Shown here: positions 11,841-24,007 of the stretch, one piece after another | How the letters are laid out: every line of letters begins with the position of its first letter | How positions within the stretch are numbered: the first letter of the stretch is position 1 | Source of the DNA: Schistocerca nitens | Lineage: Eukaryota; Arthropoda; Insecta; Orthoptera; Acrididae | Reading direction: 5' to 3' | Length of the DNA stretch: 64,000 bases | Assembly (NCBI RefSeq): GCF_023898315.1 | Contig: NC_064622.1 | Span: 176,038,178-176,102,177, forward strand | The notes under the pieces: model-generated | What the model was told of the DNA's origin: nothing | Databases searched by the model: none | The model's input: the letters and a program-made list of their open reading frames with translations, nothing else | Position numbers and translations under genes: made by a program

Positions 11841-12916
11841 GACTGACGAAAAGAAGGCAGTACCAAGAAGGAGCTGTGCGACGCAAACGAAAAATAGCAG
11901 GCGTGTTTCTACATGTGAAAGATGGTATCTATTCAGTTTTGAAGCCAGTCGCTAAGAGCACCACTATGAGGATACAAATCAGGTTTGCTTTAAATACAGG
12001 CTGTAACGGTTATGAGCGTTAGCTACCTTTGAGATTAGACGTGGTGAGATGATGTTAGTCAAGGATGGCTTAAGGCTACAAAGACGCTATTATCAACACC
12101 TCGCTGTGTTTGAGCAAGGTAGTGTAATAGGACTACGAGAAGCTGGATGTTCTTTTTGCGATACTGCACAAAGACTTGGCAGGAATGTAGCCACTCTACA
12201 TGATTGCTGGTAACAGGAATGTCCGATCGTAAGAAATCCGGGCTCTGGACGGCCACGTGGCACTAGCGAGGAGAAGACCGTAGTTTTCGGTGTATGCATT
12301 TGGTACATCGTTCCGCATCTACAGCAAGAATTTGAACAGCAGCTGGCACAGTGACACAACGAATTGTTAGAAATCGGCTATTTCAAGGACAGCCCCGAAC
12401 TAGACTCAAAACCACCGTCATTTGCGACTTCCGTGCTGTCAGTCGAGAGCTCATTGGAGGACAGTGTGTATTTCCCAACAGGATAAAGCTCGCCCACGTA
12501 GCGCTGTTGTAGCCCAACATGCTCTACAGAGTGTCGACATCACTATATCGGTCTCCATTCGAGTACGTGGGTCATCATCGGACGACAACTCCAAGTTAAT
12601 CCACAGACAGCATTACCCGTCCCTGTATTGACAGACCAAGTGCAACATGTATGGAACTCCATCCCATAAACTGACATCCGGCTTCTGTACAACACAATGC
12701 ATGCACCTTTGCGTGCATGCATTCAACATCCTTTCGATTACACCGGTTATTAATGTATCAGAATTTCACATTTGCAATTGCTTACCTCGCGCTAACATTA
12801 ACCTGCGATTTTGCAATGTTAATCGCTTCAATTTGTTGACTAAACAAATATACTCGCGAAATTTCATTACTCTACATTAATTGCTTTTTGGTGTTACGAT
12901 TTTGTTTCCGTCAGTG
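11841..12916 (+). mobile_element. Tc1-like transposon Tc1-D, internally deleted
   Basis: Ends are inverted relatives (GACTGACGAAAAGAAGGCAG at the left; TTTTTGGTGTTACGATTTTG...TCAGTG at the right). TA lies at 11839-11840 and 12917-12918. The transposase start with helix-turn-helix sequence is at about 12060-12230 (FEQGSVIGLREAGCS). It jumps near 12460 to the part after the second catalytic Asp (DKARPRSAVVAQHALQS), so the central catalytic block is missing. Stops and frameshifts add to this. A non-autonomous relic. Confidence 0.88.
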
Positions 12917-12918
12917 TA

Positions 12919-14486
12919 GTTTCATTATATTCTCGATTTCCGTTTAAAATAAACGTGTCCGAAATATATTTTTTAAAATAATCGCTTATTGCATCGTTAA
13001 AATCGTAGATTGGTACCTACTATGTTATTAACATATTAAAAACATGGCTCCAGCAGGAAACTTTAGCTCTGTGTTGAAGTTAACCCTGTAAGTTGAAGTT
13101 AAGTATGTAAGGAACTATTCAGATTCACTGAAAAGCATTCGAATTCCAGTCTCGGCAGTAAAACTTGAGGATCCTCCTTCGAGCCTTGATTCTGCGCACA
13201 GTGTTAACTTACACTTAGAAGAGAAGTAGAAAAATTATTACGGTGTGAAAATGCTGCTAGATATTTAAGTAGTGTTTCTCCATTACTCTTAACACTGTGA
13301 AAAGGTATCTTTTTTGAGATAGAAAAATCGAATGCAAAATAAAGCTAGTGTACCTTTATAAAGGTTAATAGTACGTCTTACACAAATCAAACGTGGAACA
13401 ATACCGTCGCGTGCCGTCTGGACACCTTTACTGAGAATACAACAGGAAAACATGCGAAGCAGACGCCAGAAATTCATGGATAATTGTGATTAATATTAAG
13501 CTAATTATTACGACCACAGACCTTACTGTCCGAAAAGAACTGGCACTGGAAATCAGAATGCTCGAGTTACGTCCTTTGTAACTATTACGCTTTTTATCCC
13601 ATTGTGTTTCCATCTCCGTTTCGAATATTGCTGACGTCAGCAGTCTGGGAACGAACAGTCATAGCCGAAAACGAATCATGCACCGCTGCTTTTTAAAATT
13701 TGTTTTTTTTTTTTCTTTTTGCCTTCACAGTACTGTCCCAGCTTTTATCACAGGGTCCGCACGTTACGAGTCCTTTGTTACCGCGTACCAGATTTTGATT
13801 GTGTTGCAGAAGGCTCTTCCTTTGACGTAGGGAATTTCAATCTGTATTTGAGGCCAATAAAGCCGTACGATCAGTTCTTTCAGCCTGTATGGAAGAAAGT
13901 TTGAGAAACCCAGCTGTCTGCTACTCGAGTACACACTGCTATGTGTGACTTGACGATTCAAGTGCTGTTTCCTGTTGTGGTTCTGTGACGAGTACACAGG
14001 GTGATTTTGGTAAATGGATGCAAACTGCTGGAAACGGTCACTGAGGGAAAAGGAGGAGAGAAGGTAATATGAACATACGAAGACGATAAACCTACAACAA
14101 ACATCTGCTCCAAACGGAAGGGACTGGTTGCGACAGACGTCATATTTATTTCGCCATATATAGCTCGTTTTGTTTCATTACCACTTACAGTATGCCGTTT
14201 CGAGGTAACGGGGCATTGAAGACTTATCACGAATACGTCATCCTTTACATTAGATGTCAGTTGATGTCGTGGATTACAGTGCCAAAAGAAGTAAGTTTGT
14301 AGGTTCGACTTCTGCTATGTGCTGATATTCCTATTTACTTTTTCCCTTTTTTTCACATCTTGGTGTTGTTAACACCTGCTGTGGCTATCTTATGAATGTA
14401 ATAGAAGTATGTTCTACAATATTCGATCTTATTTCTATTTCCGTCTGATCAGAAAACGAAGAATGCAATAAAAATTCCGCTTTTTA
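12919..14486. other. No gene; possible mariner end near 13997
   Basis: Mostly unrecognised AT-rich DNA. ACACAGGGTGATTTTGG at about 13995-14011 resembles the outer ends of mariner-like elements, but no partner end or transposase was found. Confidence 0.3.
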
Positions 14487-14747
14487 TTTCCGAATCGTGT
14501 CGATTTCCGAGAGTGTGGCTAGCCAGGAACCTAAGAGGACACTTTCAACTGCTACAAGTGAAACGGGCTACAATGGCATTCATAATTTTTCGCTTGTTAC
14601 AAATATTTGGCTATTCGTTTCCGAATATGTCGCTATATCCGAGGTTGTGGTAAGGCAGGAACCTAAGAGGACAGCTTCAATTTCTGCGAGTGAAACGATC
14701 AGCAGTGCCATGTATACTCTTGGTTGTCACAAATATTTAGCTTTTTG
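14487..14747 (+). repeat. Diverged two-copy tandem duplication, ~131-bp unit
   Basis: Unit 1 is 14487-14617 and unit 2 is 14618-14747. Both start TTTCCGAAT, share CAGGAACCTAAGAGGACA and AGTGAAACG, and end CACAAATATTT.GCT-like. One open frame crosses both units and repeats QEPKRT 44 codons apart, but no start, splice or protein match supports a gene. Confidence 0.8.
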
Positions 14748-15158
14748 AGAAGAGGAGGGGGACATCAGGCTTTGCGCATGCGCAAAGTGATTTCCTTACG
14801 CCACGTCCATTTGGAGCAGAAGCGTATACTAAGTTTGTCTTGTATGCATATGTGGCCGGAAACACCTTCTGAGGCTGGAGCACCCACTTGAAAATGAAGA
14901 TACAAGATGCTTGAAAGTGTACGTTTCGAGCATCATGCAATGATATAAAAATTTATTACTTCTTTGCTACTAACGATATTCCTAACATATTTTGCCGACA
15001 ATGTCAGTATATGTTGCTGAATGCACTTACAAAAATATGTGTCTGTACGACTCATAATTCAAGAGATATGACGTCATCATGGACACTGAGATATGCGAAA
15101 AAATGGCGCATCATGCTCTAAGTTTTAATACATTTGTTGTTTGTTACTAAGACACTCA

Positions 15159-15304
15159 GCCGGCCGCGGTAGCCGAGCGGTTCTAGGCACTGCAGTCCGG
15201 AGCCGCGCGACTGCTACGGTCGCAGGTTCGAATCCTGCCTCGGGCATGGATGTGTGTGATGTCCTTAGGTTAGTTTAAGCAGTTCTAAGTTCTAGAACCA
15301 TTTG
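15159..15304 (+). repeat. SINE-A with internal deletion
   Basis: Intact tRNA-like head with A and B boxes. The body stops at TTCTAAGTTCTAG and joins directly to AACCATTTG, losing the GGGGACTGATGACC...GAGCC section. No clear target duplication. Confidence 0.9.
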
Positions 15305-15989
15305 TACGTTTCGACTGTTGAAAGCACACATGAGAAAACATCAGACAAATGTGAATGTTCTGTTTGTAGTAGGGTTTTAACTTGGCACTCAAGAGCGCAG
15401 TTAGCTGGAGCAGCGTCATATGATAGCCACATTATCCTTCTTACAGCCAAAGCCATTTCTTCCATCAGGGGAGACAGGATCACTCTCAGGAAGTGCAGAT
15501 ATGCCTCGCATGTGAGGCGTTGTTTGAGGGATTACTGGTCACATGCCGCCAATAATCCTCACTCACATATTGAGCTGAACTGGTGCTGATGGTTCGCTGC
15601 CACAAAACAACTTGTGGCAACAACTTAAGCTCATAGCAACTGTCCCAAGCGATTACGATTAGAGCAAGCATTACAGCGGTGCATAATACTTTGCTGCACT
15701 CTCTCAAATATTAGTGTCTACTGCACAATATGACAGACCGCTACGACCACATCAACAACTTTCTCAGTTTGTACTGGTGTTTCGTACAGCAATGATTTCA
15801 AGTAACCCAGCAGAGGAAAAAAAGTCTCTGGGGAGTGACATTCGGCAGTCGCGCAGGCCAAGCGACAGGCCATCGCTTTCCAATCCGACTTGGACTGTCT
15901 AATTTTAACGAGTTCAAGGACAGTTCTTTGGTAAATCAGAACATATGGTTTGAAGATACCAGCGTTCTATTCCACGCTTCGTCTTTCTG
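15305..15989. other. No gene recognised
   Basis: Short frames only. A small palindrome (GCCTCGCATGTGAGGC) occurs near 15501. No repeat family identified. Confidence 0.3.
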
Positions 15990-16730
15990 CGAGTCCACCG
16001 TGACACAACAAGTGCAGCTACTCACAGAGGTCCAGTGTAGGCCGTAATTATAGTATGGGAACGAAACCTGATATATTTTCCATTGCGTTTAGGGCGGAAC
16101 CGAATTACGCTGAAAAAAAAATAGTTCCAATTTTGAAAACCTGATGCATATCTGGAGCTGTAAATGCAAGAAAGACGTCTACAAATGTTTTCATAGGTAG
16201 TGGCTTAGGAGCAGAACATGGGCAGAGTAGGTCAATAAAAGCGAGAAACGTGTAAAATTATTTTATTAATAGCTGCTGCTTTGACAGTTTTTTCAATATG
16301 GGCACCAGAAACGTCGACGAGATGATGTAAAAAAAAAAGAAAAAAATGGTTCAAATGGCTCTGAGCACTATGGGACTTAACATCTATGGTCATCAGTCCC
16401 CTAGAACTTAGAACTACTTAAATCTAACTAACCTAAAGACATCACAGAACACCCAGTCATCACGAGGCAGAGAAAAACCCTGACCCCGCCGGGAATCGAA
16501 TCAGGGAACCGGGGCGTGGGAAGCGAGAACGCTACCGCACGACCACGAGCTGCGGGCCGAGATGCTGTACAGCGCCAGATTTACATCTGGTGGCCCAAAT
16601 TGGACTTAATTTTTTTCCAGTGTTAATAGGTACTGCATTAACGATATAACATATCTGCCAAGTTTCGCTGCCGTACTATAATTGCAGCCCACAATGGACC
16701 TCAATGAATAGATGTTCTTTAATTATAACC
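15990..16730. mobile_element. Foldback / MITE-like element with long inverted arms, split by a SINE
   Basis: The left arm (about 16008-16175) and right arm (about 16560-16725) are inverted relatives. ACTCACAGAGGTCCAGTGTA and GTAATTATAGTA at the left pair with inverted ATTCATTGAGGTCCATTGTG and CAATTATAGTA at the right. Similarity continues inward through CTGGAGCTGTA / CTGGCGCTGTA. There is no coding region, so this is a non-autonomous terminal-inverted-repeat element or foldback. The exact ends and any target duplication are uncertain. Confidence 0.7.
16347..16558 (-). repeat. SINE-A variant with a different tRNA-like head
   Basis: On the minus strand the body and tail match SINE-A (TTAGGTTAGTTAG, AGTCCCATAGTGCTCAGAGCC). 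The head is different: GGTCGTGCGGTAGCGTTCTC as A box and GATTCGATTCCCGG as B box, followed by GCCTCGTGATGACTGGGTG. Near-identical 12-mers CGAGATGATGTA and CGAGATGCTGTA flank it (about 16318 and 16557). It interrupts the foldback element. Confidence 0.88.
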
Positions 16731-16870
16731 ACTAGGTATCTAAATCTTAGCGAAGCCTGGAGACTTATGCTGGAGAGAGAATGTCCTCAAACAGTAAAAA
16801 TAAAAAACCGTTTACCAAACGAATGAAATGGTGTCGGTGGCGGTCCGCTTCTCTTTTCCACTTGACAATT

Positions 16871-17049
16871 AGCCGGCCGTTGTGGAAGTGCGGTTCTAGG
16901 CGCTTCAGTCCGGAACCGCGCTGCTGCTATGGTCGCAGGTTGGAATCCAGCCTCGGGCACGGATGTGTGTGTTGTCCTTAGGTTAGTTAGGTTTAAGTAG
17001 TTCTAAGCCCTCAAATGTTAAGTCCTATAGTGCTTAGAGCCATTTGAAT
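16871..17049 (+). repeat. SINE-A with 12-bp target duplication and internal deletion
   Basis: CACTTGACAATT flanks it at 16859-16870 and 17050-17061. The head is slightly diverged. The body lacks about 25 bp around TTCTAGGGGACTGATGACC. Confidence 0.92.
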
Positions 17050-17061
17050 CACTTGACAATT

Positions 17062-18679
17062 CCTGCCAGGAAAGTCTTTCCTTCCTTCGTTGCCATTTCC
17101 CTGCATTTGCGAATGTGAGCCTCTCTCAGATGACATCACTACAACGATAGCGGGGCCCACACGAAACCTCGGCGGCGACTGACAGTAAGCTGGACCGCCA
17201 CCAGGGGCACAAGTTGGCCCCAGCAGTCAGACGTCTCCTGACAATCAAGATGCCGTAAATAATCTAAAGCTTGCGTTTCTAATCAAACTGATGCTTGCTG
17301 AAGACTGAGACAATGTGACAGAAAGACGTAATAAATGTTCCAATAAAATAATTTTTTTCGTCAGTATTTTCTCTCTGGTAGGCACCACAGTCGCATTGTA
17401 TTCATGAAATGACAATGTTTTTGGCAGATGAGGTATGATGTCGTACTAATTCTACAATGGATTTCGCCATTTATGTTATTCTCGATTGTTTAGGAAGCGC
17501 CTTAACAGGTGGCAAAATCTAAAACCGATTTGGTACTACAGCACATTTTCGACTGTAAAATGGATCGTTGAATAATTTGGGAATCATATGCCTTGCAGTC
17601 GTCTGCCGGAAATGCTGTCGTTTCTCAGAAATTGGTTTCACTATAGTTGAATTCCTTTCCTCGTAGCCGACTCATAAAATCACATTTTGTATTTATAAAC
17701 TTTTGCCTGATTTAAACGCACATTTTAACTTACTCACTACCTTAGTAATGTCTCAAGTTTAACGCAAAATCGCCAGGAAGTATCACTGTCAGACACCTAA
17801 AGAATTCACTTTTGATTTAGTATCAATCACACTTATTGTTAATCTCCTGGAAAACGAGGAATGTTTTGCGCTTTCCATATAATCGCCTGTAAATATTTTT
17901 TTGGCAACCGAGTGTGAAGTACTCTCTCGTAAAATACGCAGTGATATCATTAATTTTAACGAATCTCAATTCTCAGTTGTTAATGTGCATGAAACTACCT
18001 CTGTTTGATACTACTGAAAACGTTCATTCGCACAGTGCATTAGCAAAGACTTACTGTACATTATACCGAGTAAATATCGAATGTGTGACTACGCAGATAC
18101 ACATGAAAGTGCTTTGCTTGCGTATTTTTGATGTACGGCAGTGACAGTAAATACGCCCCCAGCAACCAGGCTGTTCCGGCGAACGATGACAAACAGTGTG
18201 CTACAGTAGTGCAGCTTTCAGAAGAGTTAAATGTGACGAGCGGAAACAACATACGAAATGGAGTTTAATTTACGATGGCTATAAAGTTGGTACCTTTTAT
18301 CAGAAAGTAAAGGGATCCGTACGGATTTTTCTAGTAGTCGTGTTGGCACACAGAATTTTTCTGGATCGCATTAGAGGCCGGTCTTAAATACGGTACTATC
18401 TTCTTTTAACTATCACGGCTGCTACTGTATTAGTTAAGGCTGTGTCGCAAATTTTAGCGAAGTTCAAAAATCGCTGGCGAACGCCAGTGAACGTTCTACT
18501 AGAACTAATTAGGGTAGCCAAGCACATTACTCTTCCCACTCAATCTATTATACGCCGATGGCAAAGAGATCGATACACCGTCACCATTACTAAGCCCTTT
18601 AATGCCAAAACGTATTCACAACAAAACCTTCCTGATCGAAATTAATCAAAAGTACCACGCCTGTTTTGAGCGATTCAGC
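17062..18679. other. No gene recognised
   Basis: Mostly AT-rich DNA with a GC-rich stretch at 17140-17240. No open frame, RNA gene or repeat family could be supported. Confidence 0.35.
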
Positions 18680-18986
18680 CTACAGAAAAATTAAAGGGGC
18701 CTTTCGAGAAAAGCGAAGCAACTATACGAATATCACGAGCTCAAATGGAAAATCAGTCTTAAAGAAAGGAAAGCTGAAAGGTGGAAGGAGTATACACAGG
18801 GTCTATACAAGGGATATGCAAACTATGTTACAGAAATAGAACAGGACGTAGATGAAAAAGAGATGGGAGACATGATACTGCAAGACCCCGGGAGCAGAAG
18901 ACATTCCGTCAGACCTAGTGACAGTCTTGGGAGAGCCAACCATGAAAAAATTCTTCCATTTGGTGTGCAAGTTATACGAGACAGGC
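18680..18986 (+). mobile_element. RTE-like LINE relic, fragment 1
   Basis: The frames contain YRKIKG, KAERWKEYTQGLYKG and DVDEKEMGD. These correspond to the linker and early reverse transcriptase region of the LINE at 24008-27206 (KAERWKEYIEGLYKG, DVDEDEMGD). Frameshifts and a small deletion remove the start of the polymerase domain. The relic breaks at ...YETG and resumes at 19673 with EIPSDF. Confidence 0.85.
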
Positions 18987-18989
18987 ACT

Positions 18990-19672
18990 AAACAAAGAAA
19001 AGTGCGGGGTCATCCACATGGGTACTTAAAGAAATCCGATAAATTTTGGGTATACGGTAAATCGTACGAATCTAAGGGCTGTCAATTCGACTAAATACCT
19101 TGGAATTACAATTACGAGCAACTTAAATTGGAAAGACCACACAGATAATATTGTCGGGAAGGCGAAACAAAGACTGTGCTTTGTTGGCAGAACACTAAGA
19201 AGATGCGACAAACCAACTAAGGAGACAGCCTACATAATACTTGTCCGTCCTCTGCTGGAATATTGCTGCGCGGTATGGGATTCTTACCAGGTAGAATTGA
19301 CAGAGGACATCGAAAAAGTGCAAAGAAGGGCAGCCCGTTTCGTGTTATCGCGCAATATGGGTGAGAGTGTCACTGATATGATACGCGAGTTGGGGTGGCA
19401 GTCACTGAAACAAAGACGAGATCTATTTACGAAATTTCAATCACCAACTTTCTCTTCCGAATGCGAAAATATTCTGTTGACACACACCTATGTAGGGAGA
19501 AATGATCATTATAATAAAATAAGAGAAATCAGAGCTCGAACGGAAAGATTTAGGAGTTACTATTTCTCACGCGCCATTCGCGAGTGGAATGGTAGAGAAG
19601 TAGTATGAAAATGGTTCGATGAACCCTCTTCCAGGCTCTTAAGTGTGAATTGCGGAGTAACTATGTAGATGT
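18990..19672 (+). mobile_element. CR1/jockey-like LINE 3' end inserted in the RTE relic
   Basis: A long frame (about 19100-19608) reads KYLGITITSNLNWKDH, RPLLEYCCAVWDS, KVQRRAARFVLSR and REWNGREVV. This is the carboxy-terminal end typical of CR1/jockey-clade reverse transcriptases. It ends in a short untranslated tail and TATGTAGATGTAG. 5' truncated, as is usual for LINEs. The polymerase catalytic domain is absent. Confidence 0.85.
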
Positions 19673-19740
19673 AGAAATACCCTCAGACTTCAAGAAGAAT
19701 ATATAAATACAACTGCAAAGAAAGAAGGTACAGCCCAGGA
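19673..19740 (+). mobile_element. RTE-like LINE relic, fragment 2
   Basis: EIPSDFKKNI and QLQRKK continue the polymerase sequence that stops at 18986, matching EIPTGFNKNI in the copy at 24-27 kb. Downstream similarity fades by about 19740. Confidence 0.65.
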
Positions 19741-20230
19741 GATCTAAGTTGTTTTCCACAAGAAGAGGTTGCACATACCCATAATGATCTGACAAATGAG
19801 ATTACATATTTCGATGAACAAATGTGTGTGAAGGGCTCTACGATTATGAAACTAAATAAGTCATGATTGCATGGCAACCTGAGTGCAAGAACCTGTGAAA
19901 TTGTTTGCATCTGTCTAGATGTCGATAATTTGTACCGAATAAAAATTAAATAATACCGGAAATTTGCTTGGTTTTTGATTTATGTTATTCAGAAACATTA
20001 AATATAAAACAAAGTCATGTGCACTGCGATTGCATTGCCATTTAAATGCGCCACGTTCCTAGTTTCCCCCTCTTGCCCCTCCTCACACCCAGAGAGCGTG
20101 GGCCGGTGGTGGTGGTGGTGGCATTGGGGGGGGGGGGGAGGGAAGGGGGGGGGGAATGTGCAGGTAGGCGAGAGAGCTATAGCATTCATGCCAGGGCGTG
20201 GATTGTTTATCAAATTGTTGGCCGCCCCTG
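19741..20230. other. No gene; G-rich tract at 20104-20154
   Basis: The sequence after the RTE relic is unrecognised. GGT repeats followed by G runs (20104-20154) form a plus-strand G-quadruplex-prone tract. Confidence 0.6.
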
Positions 20231-20234
20231 CTGT

Positions 20235-20985
20235 CTACATTTTCTACACCCTGCACTTCCCTCCTTTCCAGATTGACTAATAGCTGTTTCTGGAGGCATT
20301 CTGTAAATCATCTGCTTTTAATGTAGTCCATAAGTTTCATTTCTCGCCAGTTCGATCCATTACCCATACATCAGTTATGCAATCTACAAATCTTCATCAT
20401 TCTTCTGTAGAACTATATTTTAAAATTTTGTATTCACGTCTTCTCTTAAATGTTTGCTGTCTACGATTATTTACTTCTGTACAAGGCTACTCTCTAGTCA
20501 ATACTTTTAGAAAAGTATTCGTAACATTTAGATTTTTCTTTTTGCAAAAAAAGCCTTTCTTGTGACTGCCAATCTGCATTTTATATGTTCTGTATTCCAG
20601 CCATCACCAGTTCTTTGTCAGCTCATACAGAAAAACACATCTATTACTTTTAACGTCTAATTTCCCGATATAATTCCCTGAGAACTGCCTGACATGGTTC
20701 TACATCCCATGCTCTCGTTTTACTTTTGTTGATATTCGTCTGTAACCTTCTCTAAAGACATTTTGCATTCCACTCTTCAAACATTCCAGGTCCTTTGCTC
20801 TCTCTGACAGATTTACAATGTTGGTGGCAAACTTGAAAATATTCTTTTCTTATCCCGGAACTTAAATTTCCTTCCGCCTGAATTTCGTTTACTACTCGCT
20901 CAGTGTATACATACTTCGCATAAATGGACCCAATAATAAAATGTGAGGTACACTCTGTCATGCTACACCCACAAAGATTCATCAA
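20235..20985 (-). mobile_element. RTE-like LINE relic, reverse transcriptase 3' part
   Basis: On the minus strand, scattered frames show INKSKTRA (from INKSKTKI), CRLAVTRKAFFAKRK (from CRLAIARKSFLKKRN) and FYRRMMKI (from CYRRMLKI), in the same order as the carboxy-terminal half of the LINE at 24-27 kb. Many stops and frameshifts; old and inactive. Confidence 0.75.
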
Positions 20986-22239
20986 CAGCTAACGACGGTA
21001 GCTTTAAAACGTTCAAAAATTTGTAATGTTGGACTGAAACTGTAACCAATCTCCGATAGTCATCTGCGACACGCTTATCTCCCTCTCTTTTTGTGTTTTA
21101 GTGTTTCAATTCTTCTGTTCAGTAATGTACTGCATGGCTTAAACACAGAGCACCTGCAGCGTCAATGGAACATATATGTTTGTAATTTCACCATTAGTTC
21201 AAACAAGCAAGACGTTGTGTACGAACGGCGAGGTATAGTCATGTGAGGCAGATGTTACATACCTCAGTATCGTGCTAACTGGAGTTACAAGGTGAACAAG
21301 CATGCAAATACTCAGCGATAGGTACTTGCCTTTATCGGAGCCGTGGGGTGTTCAGACCAGTGCGGCCTAGCTCGGTATAGTCTCTCGGCTGGCTTCGCCG
21401 TGTCGTTGCGAAAGCTGTTTACCAGTCGCTACAGCTAATCTTCTCTGAAAAAATAAAAAAAGAACCAGAATAAGACTGCGACCTGGGTGGTTTACGAGTG
21501 TCAGTTATTTCCTGTTTACCGTATTATTACTCTCCAGGTGACAAGCTTTCTGATAAGTAACATTTTTTGACACAGAGTCGTAGTTGTGTAAGAAGTTCGA
21601 GGATCAGTTGAGAAGGAAGAAAGAAACGTTTATGACTCGAATTTTTACAGTATTACGAAGTGTACATCTTTACACTGTAGGAAGCAACACTGAGCCTTAA
21701 TCTTTGCCTTGACGGAAAACCCACCGTTGCTTTTGTAATTAATCCGGGGAACAACGGAAACTGCAGTGAGGCGACACGGCAAGGTTGAAGACCGAAAATA
21801 TCTGTGATTTGAAATGGAGATTTTATTTTCTAAATCTGTAAATTACCGCTTTAAAATGGCCAAGAAGAAAAATGACCTTCCACTATTGTTAATTAGATGG
21901 TTATTTGTATGTTCGGACTGTGCTTGAGACAACGACATGTGATGTGTAACGTTCTGTGAGCTTACAAACAAATACATTCTCTATTAAAATATTCATAATG
22001 CTGTCCATTGATGTAATTGATTTTATAAGTTTAATATTATTGTAAAATAAAATATAATAAATCTACTCAAATTTACACGGTATAATCAGAAACTAATCCA
22101 TGGGGCAAAAAGAGCTGTCCGTCAGAAATTATTTCAGTTTATCTTTAAAACTTTTCACTTTATCTACTGGATCCTTTAGTTTACAAGGAACTTGAGCAGT
22201 ATTTTTCTGTGCGAGCATAACGTTAAATTATGGACAGTG
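20986..22239. other. No gene recognised
   Basis: 21300-21460 is moderately GC-rich; the remainder is AT-rich. No feature can be supported. Confidence 0.35.
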
Positions 22240-22690
22240 CAATTCTTTCTCACAGGAGATGTTCAACATGCACTCCGGGGGCATTGATTCAAGCATCAAC
22301 CCGTCTTCGTAGTGAACCTCGGATGCGCTGATTTATCCGTGGAATATTGCGTACGGTTTCACAGCCTTCCATAATACTGGCACGGAGATCACGGAGATTC
22401 TGAACATTTCGTACTGGGGTTCCACACACAAGAGATTTCAAATGCCCACAGAAATAAAAGTCCATTGGGTTTAGGTCAGGATTGTGTGAAAGCCAGTTGG
22501 GTGGTTGATTCTGGGAGACCAAACAGTGAAGTCATCGGTCCCAGTGGGGGACAGGCAGTTGTTCCATCTTTACCATCCATTTGTCACTGAATCTGTTATT
22601 TAGAAGCTGACGTGCATTAACACTAGAATGAGGAGGTGCTCCACCGTGCGTGGAGCATGTATTATTGAACCATATGAAATAAAATTGTCG
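22240..22690 (-). pseudogene. Mariner-like transposase relic mar-1, C-terminal part
   Basis: The minus-strand frame (22289-22522) has NPDLNPMDFYFCGHLKSL followed by helical sequence ending SLRRRVDA, the end of a mariner-family DDE transposase. Upstream on the minus strand (22532-22670) is HGGAPPHSSVNARQLLNNRF, where the family normally has HDGAPPH; the second catalytic Asp is now Gly. Its central part lies at 23490-23830, separated by mar-2. Confidence 0.8.
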
Positions 22691-22699
22691 TAACTTCTG

Positions 22700-23465
22700 A
22701 ACAGTTTGCGTTAGGATGTTCAAACTGCATGCTTTGCCGCGGGGCATGATGGGAATTAGTATGCGCTGTATGTTTCCGTTTAGCGAAGAAACCCACTTTC
22801 ATTTGGAGGGGTTCTTCATTAAGCGAGACTGGCGTATTTGGGGGACTGAGAATCTGCATTTCGCGGTCGAGAAGTCTCTTCACCCTCAATGAGTGATTGT
22901 ATGGTGTGCAATGTCCAGTCAGAGAACAGTCGGCCCGACATGCCTTAACGGAACGGTGACTACCGAACGGTATGTGAAGGTTTTGGAAGATTATTTCATC
23001 CACAGTGATCCTGATTTCGACAAGATGTAGTTCATGCAAGACGGAGCTCGACCCCACTGAAGCAAAAGAGTGTTTGATCTCCTGCACGAGCACTTTGGCG
23101 ACCGCATTCGGTGGGGTACCCAGGCGCCACTGGCATGGGCTCGATTGACCGCAATATTCTGCGGATCTGAAAACATCCGACTCTTTTTTGTGGGGCTGTA
23201 TTAAAGACAAGGTGTACAGCAATATCCTAAAAACCACCCCTGAGCTGAAAACAGCAGTTCAGGTGGTAACGGACGGCTTCGATGTCCCTAAACTTCAGGG
23301 TATCACGTAAAATTTCGCTGTCTGTTAGCGAAACATCACCGCCAATGATGGCAGGCATATTGAACATGCCATAACCTAAATCCGAACAAGTTTAGTGACG
23401 TATACGTTTTGAATAAAGTGTGTACACGCCGTAGTTTGTAATTACTTTACGTTTTTTTAGTCGTA
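22700..23465 (+). mobile_element. Mariner-like relic mar-2, inserted in mar-1
   Basis: The plus-strand frames contain TENLHFAVEKSLHPQ, VIVWCAMSSQRTVGP, MQDGARPH and FDLLHEHFGDRIRWG in order, a mariner-type transposase from before the second Asp onward. In-frame stops occur (for example before the MQDGARPH block) and frames shift after 23100. It is opposite in orientation to mar-1 and lies between two mar-1 blocks that would otherwise be continuous. Exact ends not resolved. Confidence 0.75.
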
Positions 23466-23489
23466 TAATCCAATAATTGTCATTGTGTA

Positions 23490-23830
23490 GTTGTTTTGTC
23501 ACACAGCTAAATGCACATCTGCTAACAGATCCGGCAGAACATTCTTTACGAAATTATGATAATTCTGACCATTGAGACTGAGCGTAAAAAAGTGAGGCCC
23601 TAGCAAAGAGTTACCAACAATGCCGGTCCAAACATTAATAGAAAATCTTTGTTGATGACGTGCTTCAGCAGTTGCGTATGGATTGACGTCTGCACAAACG
23701 CGACGATTGTGAAAATTTACAATCTGTTCCCATTGTAACTTGGTGGAGAAAATGAGTTGTAACATGGAAACAAGCGTTCGCAGACCATGTTCATATAACA
23801 CAATTTCTTCTTGTACGTGTGTCCTCCAAT
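23490..23830 (-). pseudogene. Mariner-like transposase relic mar-1, central part
   Basis: The minus-strand frame 23499-23801 includes RHQQRFSINVWTGIVGNSLLG and LPDLLADVHLAV, the block between the first and second catalytic residues in this mariner subfamily. The first Asp region is eroded. Confidence 0.78.
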
Positions 23831-24007
23831 TTTCATATATATACGGGGTGAGTCACTAACTATTGCCACCTAGAATAACTCCGAAAGTATGATAGGAACA
23901 GAAAAGTTTGTAGGACTAATGTTGCACGGGGGACATAATATGTTTGTTTTTTGTTGCTAGGTGGGGTCGCGTCAACTTTGTTTTTTTAAATGGGATACTA
24001 TATTATG

